From Kiritimatiellia bacterium (GTDB lineage: Bacteria > Verrucomicrobiota > Kiritimatiellia > RFP12 > UBA1067): a stretch of 64,000 bases of DNA. The notes beneath the pieces were generated by a model. It was not told the DNA's origin. It did no database searches and was given only the letters and a program-made list of their open reading frames with translations. The position numbers were made by a program, and so were the translations under genes. The stretch lies in the NCBI GenBank assembly GCA_017447805.1, contig JAFSMR010000022.1, forward strand, positions 1 to 64,000, written 5' to 3'. The stretch's first letter is position 1. The number at the start of each line of letters is the position of its first letter. Below are positions 34,215-43,437 of the stretch, piece after piece.

Positions 34215-34483
34215 GCCAGGAGCGCGAACAGCACAACCCCGGAATGCCGCCCGGCTTCCCGGAGCTGTGGGAGAGCGTCACTCGGGCGCGCATGGACATC
34301 GCCGAGCTGAAAGGCATGGTCAAGATGCACTTTGCGGACACGGCGCACCACACCCCGCCCTGCGCGACGGCGGCTGGACTGCAAAAGACCCTGCACGCCG
34401 CGATGGGCGCAGCCATCATCGCGCTCCTCTCCGCAGTCGGGACGCTCGTCTTCGAGATTGTGAAAGGAATGTCTCATGGTTGA
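34211..34483 (+). CDS. Small membrane protein in the head-tail module
   Basis: 90 aa. The N-terminal 60 residues are hydrophilic, with a helical stretch around residues 20-40. A C-terminal membrane helix AAIIALLSAVGTLVFEIVKG spans about residues 66-86. ATG 34211 follows GGAGAGGA and overlaps the previous stop. The topology would fit a holin-like or XhlA-like protein, but the location among neck genes is unusual for lysis; function unproven. Confidence 0.65.
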   Translation: MSQEREQHNPGMPPGFPELWESVTRARMDIAELKGMVKMHFADTAHHTPPCATAAGLQKTLHAAMGAAIIALLSAVGTLVFEIVKGMSHG

Positions 34484-34883
34484 CATCATCCATCTTGCCG
34501 AATGCATCGCCCGCGAAATCGGCGAAGCCGAGGTCGAACTCGCGCCGGAATACGCGCTCAAGGACGTGAAGGAACGCACTCGCATCGTCGTGGTCCCTGT
34601 AGGCATCAAGCACAGGATGCTCGCTAGGGGCTTCCGCGAGGACATTCTCGCCGTCCAGGTGGGAGTCCTGCGCAAGGCCACGGAGGACGAACTCGTCGAC
34701 CTCGTCAGCTACGCGCAGACGCTCGCGCTCGGGTTCCTGCACAAGACGATAGACGGCGCGAAATGCGTGGAGGCGAACCACAGCCCGCTCTACTCGCCGG
34801 AACACCTGCGCGAAAGGCGGCAGTTCACCGGCGTCATAGAACTCTGCTTCAAGGAGGTCAACGCGCATGAAGTCCGGCATTGA
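34476..34883 (+). CDS. Neck / tail-terminator-like protein
   Basis: 135 aa, mixed alpha/beta, overlapping both neighbours. VVVPVGIKHRM, LAVQVGVLRKATEDELV and TGVIELCFKEV fit the strand-helix-strand pattern of tail terminators, and the position before an HK97 gp10-like protein agrees. No catalytic motif. Family call is from order and fold impression. Confidence 0.6.
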   Translation: MVDIIHLAECIAREIGEAEVELAPEYALKDVKERTRIVVVPVGIKHRMLARGFREDILAVQVGVLRKATEDELVDLVSYAQTLALGFLHKTIDGAKCVEANHSPLYSPEHLRERRQFTGVIELCFKEVNAHEVRH

Positions 34884-35250
34884 GTTCGACGAGGCGGGGC
34901 TTCTCGCGCGGATCGCAAGGGCGACGAAGGACGTCCTCAAGCGGGCGGGCGCATACGTGCGCACGGTCGCAAGGAGGAAAGTCCTCACCAGCCCGAAGCC
35001 GTCCATGCCGGGACAGCCGCCGCATTCGCGGCGCGGACTCCTCAAGCGGGCGATCCTCTTCGGACTCGACCGCGACGGGCGGTCCGTCCTCGTCGGACCC
35101 GGATTCAACCTCGTGGGAGAGTCCGCAGCCGCACACGAATTCGGCGGGAGATACCGCCGGGAGCGGTATCCGAAGCGTCCTCTAATGGGGCCTTCGCTCA
35201 AGGACTCCGCCCCGCATCTGGCGAAGATGTGGAACGGGGCGGTCAAGTGA
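34867..35250 (+). CDS. HK97 gp10-like head-tail/minor tail protein
   Basis: 127 aa, strongly basic. The N-terminal helix (EAGLLARIARATKDVLKRAG), SMPGQPPHSRRGLLKRAI and AAAHEFGGRYRRERYPKRPL match the gp10/HK97 minor tail family ('PG.PP..rtG.L...i', 'yA...EFG'). It forms part of the connector between head and tail. It overlaps the previous gene by 17 bases. Confidence 0.82.
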   Translation: MKSGIEFDEAGLLARIARATKDVLKRAGAYVRTVARRKVLTSPKPSMPGQPPHSRRGLLKRAILFGLDRDGRSVLVGPGFNLVGESAAAHEFGGRYRRERYPKRPLMGPSLKDSAPHLAKMWNGAVK

Positions 35251-35287
35251 CCGTTTCAAACATCAAACACAAACAAGGAGAAATCAC

Positions 35288-35713
35288 ATGGCATACAAAC
35301 TAGGTCTTGATGCAAAGCTCTTCCACGGGGCGGCGGGATCAACCGCAAGCTCCGAGATGAAGAACTGCAAGGACGTGACGCTGAACCTCGAAACGGGCGA
35401 GGCGGACATCACGACGCGCGCCGCCGAGGGCTGGCGCATCACGGCGGCGACGCTCAAGGACGCCAGCCTCGAGTTCGAGATGGTCTGGGATACGGCGGAC
35501 GCCGGGTTCAAGGCGATCAAGAACGCCTACTTCAACAACACGGCCATCGCGCTGTTCGCATCGGACGGCGATGGGAACGGGCTGGACGCGGACTTCGTGG
35601 TCACGTCGTTCTCTCGCTCCGAGCCTCTTGAGGAGGCGCTCACCGTGTCCGTCACCTGCAAGCCTACGCTCGTCAGCCGCGCGCCGACGTGGAAGGACGG
35701 AGGCGGTTCGTGA
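35288..35713 (+). CDS. Major tail tube protein
   Basis: 141 aa, beta-rich, in the place of the tube gene. Typical features: an N-terminal YKLGLDAKLFHG, CKDVTLNLETGEADITTRA (the common 'd...l....e.d.T.r.s.g' signature), WRITAATLKDASLEFEMVWD, and a final VTCKPT strand. AAGGAG precedes the ATG. Many copies stack to form the tail tube. Confidence 0.82.
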   Translation: MAYKLGLDAKLFHGAAGSTASSEMKNCKDVTLNLETGEADITTRAAEGWRITAATLKDASLEFEMVWDTADAGFKAIKNAYFNNTAIALFASDGDGNGLDADFVVTSFSRSEPLEEALTVSVTCKPTLVSRAPTWKDGGGS

Positions 35714-35738
35714 CGCAGAGGGAAAGGAGCGGTGAAGA

Positions 35739-36239
35739 ATGAGAACCTTCAAGGACAACAAAGGCAGGACATGGGAAATCGCGCTCAACGTCTGGCAGAT
35801 GAAACGCCTCCGCGACACCCTCGGAATCGACCTCGTGAACGTCATCGGCACAAGCGCGGACGGAAGCGTCAGGGTCGACACGATTGACCGCATCGCCTCC
35901 GACCCCTGCCTCCTCGTGGACATCCTCTGGGTCATCTGCGAAAGGCAGGCGAAGGATGCGGGGGTCGCGGACGAGGACTTCGGCGCATCGCTCGCAGGCG
36001 ACTCCATCGAGGAGGCGACGCGGGCGTTCCTCGACGAGCTTGTCGATTTTTTCCCCGGAGCGAGGAGGCTGTTCCTCAAGAAGGCGGTCGGCCTCGCAAG
36101 GAAGTACACGGGGGAGATGGAAACGGCGCTCAAGGAGGCGCTCGAAAGCCCGGAGCTGGAGGAGAGGCTGAAGACGGAATTGCGGTCTGCTTCCGTCTCG
36201 CCGGAATCTGCGGCGTCGACCCCGGTCCCCGCACCTTGA
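35739..36239 (+). CDS. Tail assembly chaperone (gpG-like)
   Basis: 166 aa. The N-terminus FKDNKGRTWEIALNVWQMKRL and SDPCLLVDILWVICERQAKD fit tail assembly chaperones preceding a tape-measure gene. The C-terminus is a low-complexity Ser/Pro tail. The stop overlaps the next small gene in the -1 frame, the usual arrangement for a frameshifted G/GT pair. Confidence 0.78.
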   Translation: MRTFKDNKGRTWEIALNVWQMKRLRDTLGIDLVNVIGTSADGSVRVDTIDRIASDPCLLVDILWVICERQAKDAGVADEDFGASLAGDSIEEATRAFLDELVDFFPGARRLFLKKAVGLARKYTGEMETALKEALESPELEERLKTELRSASVSPESAASTPVPAP

Positions 36240-36472
36240 GGGAACTCGCGTGGATGGCCGAGGGGCGCGGGAGGTTCGAGTGGGGAATAGCGTCGTCGAT
36301 GATGGCGCTCTCCGCGAATCTCCAGCGCGACCCGAAGAAAGGACAGCCTTTCCGTCCGTCCGACTTCAATCCATTCACCCCTCCGCCGCCGAAGATAATC
36401 CTTCGCGGCGAGGAGATGAAGGAGGCTCTCAAGGCGGCGTTCTGCCGGGGAGGAAACAAATGTGCGAAATAG
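36236..36472 (+). CDS. Tail assembly chaperone T-like protein (possible frameshift product)
   Basis: 78 aa in the -1 frame relative to the G-like gene. The sequence LAWMAEGRGRFEWGIASSMM, then RPSDFNPFTPPPPK, is typical of the T part of tail chaperone pairs. An independent start would be TTG at 36236, overlapping the G stop (TTGA); alternatively it is made by -1 frameshifting in the last codons of G. I found no classical slippery heptamer there. Confidence 0.65.
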   Translation: MRELAWMAEGRGRFEWGIASSMMALSANLQRDPKKGQPFRPSDFNPFTPPPPKIILRGEEMKEALKAAFCRGGNKCAK

Positions 36473-36648
36473 TCAGCGCGGGGTTCGCCGTGGAGCGGCT
36501 CAAGGTGCTTGCCGGGGAGATTCTCGAAGTGGCGAAGGCGCTCCGTGAACGTCATCCCGGCGAGTATGCGAGCCGCGAGCGGCTCGGAATGCTCGAATCC
36601 GTGGCCGACGATTTCCTCGCAAGCGAAAACGGACAGGAGACCGCATAA
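36460..36648 (+). CDS. Small helical protein before tape measure
   Basis: 62 aa from ATG 36460 (GGGGAGG in front), overlapping the previous gene by 13 bases and touching the tape-measure start. Entirely helical and charged (FAVERLKVLAGEILEVAKAL), no known motif. It may be a further chaperone component. Confidence 0.65.
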   Translation: MCEIVSAGFAVERLKVLAGEILEVAKALRERHPGEYASRERLGMLESVADDFLASENGQETA

Positions 36649-39600
36649 TGGCGGCGACAGGCAACATAAAGGCGGGACGCGCCTACGTCGAGGTGACGGC
36701 GGAGACATCGAAGCTCCGGCGCAATCTCTCGGAGGCGCAGGCCCAACTGAGGGACTTCGGAAAGTCCTGCACGGCTCTGGGGCGGCAGATGGTCGCGCTC
36801 GGAGGCGCGCTGTCGCTGCCTTTCGCGCTCGCCGAGCGGTCTTTCGCCGGGTTCGACGACAAGATGCGGCTCGTCCAGGCCGTGACCGGCGCGACCGGGG
36901 AGGCCTTCGAGGAGCTGACGCGGACGGCGCAGAGGCTGGGGCGGGAGACGTCCTTCACGGCGCAGCAAGTGTCTGACGCCATGATCGCGCTCGGACGGAT
37001 GGGGTTCGATCCGTCCGAAATCGAAGCCTCGATCTCGTCCGTGCTGAACCTTTCCCGCGCCACCGGGACAGACTTGGCGGAATCCGCCGACATCGCCGCG
37101 AACTCGCTGCGCATCTTCGGGCTTGAGGCATCGAAGATGTCGAGCGTTTCCGACGTGCTGACGGTGACAGCCAACGGATCTGCGCAGACCCTGACCGACC
37201 TCTTCGAGGGACTCAAGATGGCCGGGCCGCAGGCGAAGGCGGCGGGCGAGAACATCAGCGACCTCTGCGCCGCGCTCGGCGTCATGGCCAACGTCGGCAT
37301 CAAGGGTTCGCTTGCCGGGACGGCGCTTCGCAAGTCGTTCTCGCGCTTTGCGAACATCGATGTGCAGAAGACGCTCAAGGGAGTGGGCGTCGAGGCCGTG
37401 GACGCAAGCGGAAACCTACGCAAGATGGCCGACATCATGCGCGACATCGCGGAGGTCTCCACCAAGATGCCGACCGCAGAACGTCTCGCGTTCATGGAGG
37501 ACGTGTTCGACATCCGCGGATCGCTTGCCGGCATTTCCCTCGGCGGGAACATCGAGGAGCTGGACGCCTTTCTCGTTAAGCTCAAGGACGTGCGTGGGCA
37601 GGCGGATGCGACAGCCAAGGCAATGGACGCAGGGATAGGCGGCTCGTTCCGTCTCTTCCAGAGCGCAGTCGAGGGCGCGATGAACGCGACGGGCGAAGCC
37701 CTGAACGACACCATCAAGCCGATGGTCGAGCGGATAACCGCAGTCATCAACTCGTTTACGAAATGGATCGAGGCGAACAAGGGGCTTGTCGCGTCGGTTG
37801 CCGTGACAGTCGGCTCGATTGCAGCCCTTGGGGCCGCATTGCTCACTATCGGCACCGTGTCTCGTGTGCTTTCTGGCGGCATTGGCGTCTTGTCCGGCGT
37901 GTTCTCTGCGTTCGCCGGAGTCCAGGCGGCTCTCGTATCCAAGGGCGTCATGGTCCAGGGGGCTTTTTCGCTCATGGCGCGGGCGTTTGCGGACTACCGC
38001 AACGCCGCAATCCCCGCGATGGTGGGAACGTCGAAGCTGCTCGCGGCTCTGAACCTTCCCATCGACAGCCGGGCGAAGCAGATAGCGGCGAGTCTCGTCC
38101 TTATGTCGAACGCAGAGGCCGCAGCCGCCGCGAAATCGGCGATAGCGAGCCGCTTCACGGCCATCACGGCGGCTCTCCGCAGCCTCAATGGTGCCACTAT
38201 CGCCGCCACAATCTCGACAAAGGCCCATGCCGCAGCCCAGACTGTCGCAGGAATCGCCGCAAAGGCCGCTACGGCGGCCCACGTCGCGTTCGCGGCTGTC
38301 GGACGGGCGCTGACCCTGTCCCACGCTAAAGCCGCGCTGACGGCGGGTGTCGCGGCAACGGCGAACGTTGCCCTCGCCGCAACAACCAAGGTCGTGGCCG
38401 CAGGGTATCTTGCCGCGTCCGCCGCCGCGACGGCTTTCTGCGCGATACCGATAACGTGGGTGTTGATCGGCATCGTGGCGGCTCTGGGCGGACTGTGCGC
38501 GTATATGGCCTCCGCGACGAAGCACACGGCGAGCCTCTCGGACGAGATGTCGAAGCTCCGCGACAAGGGAGACCAGCTGCGTTCGACCGACCAGCTTCGG
38601 ATGGAGCGACTTCAGCAGCTAGCCGAAAAGGAAAAACTCTCGAATGCAGAGATGCAGGAAGCGGAGAAGCTCTCGAACCAGCTCCAGGGGCGATACGGAT
38701 CTCTCGGCATCGCCATCGACCGCACGACGAACTCGATCTCCCTCGCGGCTGATGCACAGTCACGCTTCAACGAGGCGATGAAAGCGCAGGCGATCCACCA
38801 GATAGAGGCCGAGATCGCCGAGATGCAGAAGAACATCTCCGAACTCGACGAGGAGAACCGCTCGCTCTGCGGCGTCTGGATAAACACCTGGAACACGATA
38901 ACGTTCCGGGGCGACAAGGCGTCGAAGGAAATCGAGGAGAACGGCAAGAAGATGGTTGCAACGATGAAGAAGATCGCGGAAGCGCGCGAACGTCTCCGGG
39001 CCATCAAGGACGGTGACAAGGATGCACTCACGGGCGGAAAGACCGAACACGAGCAGCTTGAGGAGAAAGTGAACCAGGGGCGCGAGGAGAAGCACTCCAC
39101 AATGGACGAGGCCGACTCCGCCGCAAAGAAGGCGTCTGAAATCGAGAAGCGGCTCATCCGCGAGACACGGAGCGAACTCGAGAACGAAATCGCCGACATC
39201 GAGGAGCTGCGTGACGAGTACAAGAAGCTCATCCAGACGATGCTTTCCTACGAAAAGTCGAAGAAGGACAAGGACTTGGAGAAAATCGCCGATCTCGAAG
39301 GACGGCTCGCGGAGGCGGACGCCACGGCGGAACGCCGCATCAAGACAGCGGAAGCCAAGGCGAAGCGCAAGTTCGACAAGGAAATCGCCGACCTGCAGGA
39401 GGGATTCGACCAGACGGCGGAGGACATCGAGCGCCGGCGGAGCGAGGGAGAGACCGACCGCAGGGTCGAGGATGCTCTCAAGGAGGACGCCGCCAAGGGG
39501 ATGCAGATGCTGAACGAGCTGATCCTCCAGTCGAAAGTCGCAGCAGCCGCCGCGAAGGAGGAGTTCCGCAAGGCTCTCGCCGAAGCGCAGGAGGACGGAG

Positions 39601-39896
39601 ACATATCGGAGGACGAGGAGAAGCGCGTCCGCAAGGCGCAGGACGCCTACTCTCTCGCCGAGAGCCTTGTGGACAAGTATGCGGCGAAACTTCGCAGCGC
39701 ACAGGCGGCTACGGCGAAAAAGACCGACATAGCGAAGCCGCAAGGCGCGTTCTACGCCCGAGCGGCGCAGAATCTTCGCGGGTCACAGATGGAGCAGAGA
39801 ATGCTTACCGCGACGCAGGAGATCGTTAAGCACACCAAGAAGACCGCCGAACTGTTGAAGGACGGCGGGAACGGCGCAACACTCACTTTTCAATAG
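36648..39896 (+). CDS. Tail tape measure protein
   Basis: 1082 aa. Residues about 65-300 match the PhageMin_Tail domain (FDDKMRLVQAVTGATGEAFE, TAQRLGRETSFTAQQVSDAM, ALGVMANVGIKGSLAGTALR). Hydrophobic Ala/Gly-rich segments lie at about 380-430 and 570-625. The rest is long coiled coil, very rich in E, K and R (about 630-1030). It sets tail length and is probably ejected into the host membrane. It starts on the last base of the preceding stop and ends 12 nt before the next gene. Confidence 0.93.
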   Translation: MAATGNIKAGRAYVEVTAETSKLRRNLSEAQAQLRDFGKSCTALGRQMVALGGALSLPFALAERSFAGFDDKMRLVQAVTGATGEAFEELTRTAQRLGRETSFTAQQVSDAMIALGRMGFDPSEIEASISSVLNLSRATGTDLAESADIAANSLRIFGLEASKMSSVSDVLTVTANGSAQTLTDLFEGLKMAGPQAKAAGENISDLCAALGVMANVGIKGSLAGTALRKSFSRFANIDVQKTLKGVGVEAVDASGNLRKMADIMRDIAEVSTKMPTAERLAFMEDVFDIRGSLAGISLGGNIEELDAFLVKLKDVRGQADATAKAMDAGIGGSFRLFQSAVEGAMNATGEALNDTIKPMVERITAVINSFTKWIEANKGLVASVAVTVGSIAALGAALLTIGTVSRVLSGGIGVLSGVFSAFAGVQAALVSKGVMVQGAFSLMARAFADYRNAAIPAMVGTSKLLAALNLPIDSRAKQIAASLVLMSNAEAAAAAKSAIASRFTAITAALRSLNGATIAATISTKAHAAAQTVAGIAAKAATAAHVAFAAVGRALTLSHAKAALTAGVAATANVALAATTKVVAAGYLAASAAATAFCAIPITWVLIGIVAALGGLCAYMASATKHTASLSDEMSKLRDKGDQLRSTDQLRMERLQQLAEKEKLSNAEMQEAEKLSNQLQGRYGSLGIAIDRTTNSISLAADAQSRFNEAMKAQAIHQIEAEIAEMQKNISELDEENRSLCGVWINTWNTITFRGDKASKEIEENGKKMVATMKKIAEARERLRAIKDGDKDALTGGKTEHEQLEEKVNQGREEKHSTMDEADSAAKKASEIEKRLIRETRSELENEIADIEELRDEYKKLIQTMLSYEKSKKDKDLEKIADLEGRLAEADATAERRIKTAEAKAKRKFDKEIADLQEGFDQTAEDIERRRSEGETDRRVEDALKEDAAKGMQMLNELILQSKVAAAAAKEEFRKALAEAQEDGDISEDEEKRVRKAQDAYSLAESLVDKYAAKLRSAQAATAKKTDIAKPQGAFYARAAQNLRGSQMEQRMLTATQEIVKHTKKTAELLKDGGNGATLTFQ

Positions 39897-39908
39897 GAGG
39901 ACACTATC

Positions 39909-40745
39909 ATGGCATCATTGAGGGTCGAAGAGGCATACGGGGAGCGCGATGAGACCATCGACGCCAAGGGCAATGTTACCGAGGTCGAGATTCCCTATCT
40001 CGTCTTCGGCGTTGCGGACGAGTCCGCCGCCCTCGCCGCCGCGAGGCCAAGGGTAAAGACCGTTTCCGGGATGGCTCTCTCGTCAATCGAGGTGGTGGAG
40101 CGCATCAACGGCGACACATGGAAAGTCAAGGCCGTGTACGAGGCGGACGAGGATGGAGAGTCTCCTGACTCGGACACCGGGGACGAGGATGCGTCCGTTT
40201 TTGCTTTCGACACCGGCGGCGGCACGATGCATCTCAACCAGTCCATCAAGACCGATGGCAAGTATCCGAACGACGCGCCCGACTTCGCCGGGGCCATCGA
40301 GGTCGACAACGAGGGCAACGTGAACGGCGTGGATGTGACAATGCCCGTCCTCAACTTCACTGAGACGCACACGCTTTCCGGCTCGCGGGTCTCGACATCC
40401 TACAAGAAGACGCTCGCCGCGCTCACGGGGACGGTGAACAGGTCTGGGTTCCGGGGGTTCTCGTCCGGCGAGGTTCTCTTCCTCGGCGCGTCCGGCACCA
40501 AGCGGTCGAAGAAGGCATCCGCTCCGTGGGAGATAACGTTCCGCTTTGCCGTCTCGCCGAACAAGGCGGGGTTCAAGGTCGGCGACATACAGGTGAGCCG
40601 GAAGTACGGCTGGGACTACCTCTGGGTTCGATATGCGGACAAGGTGGCGGAAAACCGGAAGAACATGGTCAAGAAGCCGGTGGCCGTGTACGTCGAGCAG
40701 GTCTATCCGGAGGGTGACTTCGGAAACCTCGGAATCGGAAACTGA
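39909..40745 (+). CDS. Tail structural protein
   Basis: 278 aa following the tape measure. Beta-rich, with an acidic patch (DEDGESPDSDTGDEDA) at about 80-98 and sequence such as TMHLNQSIKTDGKYPNDAPD and VNGVDVTMPVLNFTETHTL. Order suggests a distal-tail or baseplate role. I do not recognise the family. AGGAGG lies before the ATG. Confidence 0.6.
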   Translation: MASLRVEEAYGERDETIDAKGNVTEVEIPYLVFGVADESAALAAARPRVKTVSGMALSSIEVVERINGDTWKVKAVYEADEDGESPDSDTGDEDASVFAFDTGGGTMHLNQSIKTDGKYPNDAPDFAGAIEVDNEGNVNGVDVTMPVLNFTETHTLSGSRVSTSYKKTLAALTGTVNRSGFRGFSSGEVLFLGASGTKRSKKASAPWEITFRFAVSPNKAGFKVGDIQVSRKYGWDYLWVRYADKVAENRKNMVKKPVAVYVEQVYPEGDFGNLGIGN

Positions 40746-40790
40746 CGGTCTGCCGTCAAAGTTTGACGCTACGCGCAAGGGAAGCACACA

Positions 40791-41546
40791 ATGGAGAAAG
40801 TAAGAGCCGGAGAGGACGTGGTCATCAGGGCATCGACATGGAACGCCTTTGTCGATGCCGCGAACTACGTCAAGGAAGTACGCCAGAACCGCTCCGCCAA
40901 GGGCGTCTCGTCAGGGCTGGACGTGGGGATTGTCCGCATCAAGAACGCAGAGTCTGCCGCATACGACCGATTCTCCGCGCTCGTCATAACGGGGGTGTGC
41001 GTGACGGCGGCTACGAACGAGGAGGAATTCACTTCCTGCCCGCCCGTGTTCGAGGGACTGAAGATGACATCCGACCGCGAGGGGAAGCCATACGCCGTCC
41101 TCCTAGAGCCGATTGCGGCGGGCGAAATCGGGCGCGCGATGGTTCTCGGCGTCACTCCGGCGAAAGTAATCATCAATTCGACCGACGAGGACTATGTCGT
41201 TCCGAAGGCGGACTCATCGACCGGCGCATTGGAGTCATCCGCAACCGGAACCGCCCGCATTCTCTGGCGGGCGGGAGGAGCGGGAGAGCAATGGTGCGTC
41301 CTGCAGCTTGGCGGCGCTGGGGCCGGACAGGCCGAAGACAAGGCGCTCATGTGCAAGGTGACGGGAGGCTCCGCGACCGCAGGGTACCGAGTCACGGTCT
41401 ATCCGAACGGGCGCAGCGACGAGGGGACTACGGAGTCCGCGCTTCTCTTTTTGCCAGACGTGGCGCTCAACGCAGACATCCCGACTGGGACGTGGATTAT
41501 CGGGCATCGCTCGGCGATGTCCTCGACTGGAGGGAGCGAGACATGA
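40791..41546 (+). CDS. Tail/baseplate structural protein
   Basis: 251 aa, beta-rich, beginning VRAGEDVVIRASTWNAFVDA, a start also seen in hypothetical phage virion proteins. Central beta strands (GRAMVLGVTPAKVIINS) and a Gly/Ala-rich linker. No enzymatic motif. It overlaps the next gene (ATGA). The role is inferred from position in the distal tail cluster. Confidence 0.6.
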   Translation: MEKVRAGEDVVIRASTWNAFVDAANYVKEVRQNRSAKGVSSGLDVGIVRIKNAESAAYDRFSALVITGVCVTAATNEEEFTSCPPVFEGLKMTSDREGKPYAVLLEPIAAGEIGRAMVLGVTPAKVIINSTDEDYVVPKADSSTGALESSATGTARILWRAGGAGEQWCVLQLGGAGAGQAEDKALMCKVTGGSATAGYRVTVYPNGRSDEGTTESALLFLPDVALNADIPTGTWIIGHRSAMSSTGGSET

Positions 41547-42385
41547 GTTTTCACTATGTTCCCGGACAGTTCCGCATTCCGAAGGTTCCGAACTTCACCT
41601 TGCCGGACGGCGTCTGGTGCGGCGCGGACTCCGATGCCGGCTACTATGCATTCGATGCGGGGTATTCATGGGGCGGCAGGATCATGTCGAAGGAACTGTG
41701 CTATTCGCTATCCATCGACGGATCGAAGCTCACGCCCGTGTTCTCCTCGATCAACGGCTACATCTACTGGACGGGAAGCGGAAACGTGTACTACACGCAG
41801 ACATGGGGATGGGTGTACATGAGCGGTATGTTTCCCGGATACGAGCCGGTCGAGGACTACGACTACGATGACGGCGAGATCAAATGGACGGGTGACAGAT
41901 TCTATTCGCTCTACTCGTTCCCGCAGCCGGGCGGTGGAGCCGCATCGCTCACGCCGAGGGGGACTATACACGACAGCGGCGAGGCCAAGGAGATGACTGC
42001 CGTATGGCAGCGCTGGACGGCGAAGCGCGGCGAATTCGGCGAATACGAGCCAAAGGACGGCGCGGAGGGAACGCGCTGGCTGGGGCTTCCGAGGTTTCGC
42101 GGGAACGGGGAATACTTTGTCCGCTCGTTCTCAAAGACAAGAGGTCACTTCACATACGGACGCATTCGCCATGCGGACGGCAAATGGGTCATCGGCGAAC
42201 CCGGCTCGGATGCGGGCTGGCACGAGGGTTCCGAACCTTCGAGAGACGGCTCAGTGACTTTCAAGTTCACGAAGCCAGAGGGATCGGAGGCGCAGGGAAC
42301 GGACATCGACGTCTCGCTCTACGACCACGTCAAGGGAGACGAACACGGCAAGGCGTATCTTGGGGAGGTTGCGATATGGCGCTGA
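41543..42385 (+). CDS. Aromatic-rich distal tail protein
   Basis: 280 aa from ATG 41543. Unusually rich in Tyr, Trp and Gly (YIYWTGSGNVYYTQTWGWVY, DYDYDDGEIKWTG), typical of surface-exposed or carbohydrate-contacting virion proteins. No family recognised. The frame is open 260 codons upstream, but that part overlaps the previous gene and lacks coding character. Confidence 0.62.
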   Translation: MSFHYVPGQFRIPKVPNFTLPDGVWCGADSDAGYYAFDAGYSWGGRIMSKELCYSLSIDGSKLTPVFSSINGYIYWTGSGNVYYTQTWGWVYMSGMFPGYEPVEDYDYDDGEIKWTGDRFYSLYSFPQPGGGAASLTPRGTIHDSGEAKEMTAVWQRWTAKRGEFGEYEPKDGAEGTRWLGLPRFRGNGEYFVRSFSKTRGHFTYGRIRHADGKWVIGEPGSDAGWHEGSEPSRDGSVTFKFTKPEGSEAQGTDIDVSLYDHVKGDEHGKAYLGEVAIWR

Positions 42386-43437
42386 TCGAATACGAGATGC
42401 CGGACTCCTGGAACGCCAAGGGCATGGACTGGAATACGCCCGACCCGCGATGCGCCGACTATGTCATGGCCATACGGCAGGCGCTCATGGAACGGGCGGC
42501 TGCGGCCCACGTCTCGCTTTCGCGGGATGTCGTGTGCATCTCCCCTTGGAAGACGGTCTCGCTCAAGGCAGTCGAGGCGGTAATCCGGGAAATCTCGTAT
42601 CTCGCGCCAAACTTCTTCAACGACAAGTTCTCGGAATACAAGGAGGACTGGTCTGATTTCCCGAAGATGTGGACGTACCGCGACCTCATACTTGAAGACG
42701 GCTGCGAACTGTACCGCTTCGCACACTACGGCCAGCTTCTCGAAAACGGCGGAGACTGGCTGCGGACGATCCGCAACGCCCTCGATAAGCTACACATCGT
42801 CCGATGCTCGGAAGCACGTGGCACCACGTATTCGCGTTCCGGCTCGAAGCACGACCCTCCGTTCGACGAATCGATTGGCACGGCCATGAGTCTTGCCTTC
42901 GGCGAGGGGATGCCGAGCGAATCAAAGTTCACCCGGATGCCGTCGGAATTCTACGCGTGGAGCGGCAATACCCACTGGAAATGCCCCCAGCCGCTCGAAG
43001 AGGGACAGGAGGACTGGGAGGGAAACGTCGACGGCTACTGCGGCTACGCGCAGTCGCGGGCGCACAGGGTGCGGAAAGTCCGCAGCTGGCTCGCTGGGCG
43101 TGAACTCGACTTTCGCACCTACTCGCTCGTGACCAATCCCACCGGCCCCGTGCCATACTCGCAGGAACTCGCCACGAGCGTGTTCGACACGGGCGACACC
43201 GGGCTGGACGAGGGCATGAACGAGGAGTCGACGCACATCGAGGACCCGCTCGACATGGACGTGACGATTGGCGACATAGACACGATTCCGAAGAACGAGG
43301 TCGTGCCGACGAGCGACTTCGATGACAAGGGAAGCGCCATCCACCGTCGCAGCGCGAAGCGCGGCTACACGGCGAAGCTCTGGGCCTTTCTCGACTACAA
43401 CTGCGAAAACGGATTCAAATTCAAGGAGGATGACTGA
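42376..43437 (+). CDS. Distal tail structural protein
   Basis: 353 aa from ATG 42376 (GGGGAGG in front), overlapping the previous gene by 10 bases. The N-terminal 200 residues are mixed alpha/beta, with many W, Y and F. The C-terminus is acidic (EESTHIEDPLDMDVTIGDID). Not recognised. The neighbourhood suggests a baseplate or receptor-binding component. Confidence 0.6.
   Translation: MALIEYEMPDSWNAKGMDWNTPDPRCADYVMAIRQALMERAAAAHVSLSRDVVCISPWKTVSLKAVEAVIREISYLAPNFFNDKFSEYKEDWSDFPKMWTYRDLILEDGCELYRFAHYGQLLENGGDWLRTIRNALDKLHIVRCSEARGTTYSRSGSKHDPPFDESIGTAMSLAFGEGMPSESKFTRMPSEFYAWSGNTHWKCPQPLEEGQEDWEGNVDGYCGYAQSRAHRVRKVRSWLAGRELDFRTYSLVTNPTGPVPYSQELATSVFDTGDTGLDEGMNEESTHIEDPLDMDVTIGDIDTIPKNEVVPTSDFDDKGSAIHRRSAKRGYTAKLWAFLDYNCENGFKFKEDD

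Noticed and set aside
34211-34483. Calling the small membrane protein a holin
   Set aside because: It has a single C-terminal membrane helix and sits in the neck module; no endolysin is nearby.
40763-41542. Long upstream extension of the gene at 41543
   Set aside because: It lies wholly inside the better-supported gene 40791-41546 in another frame and is arginine-rich shadow sequence.
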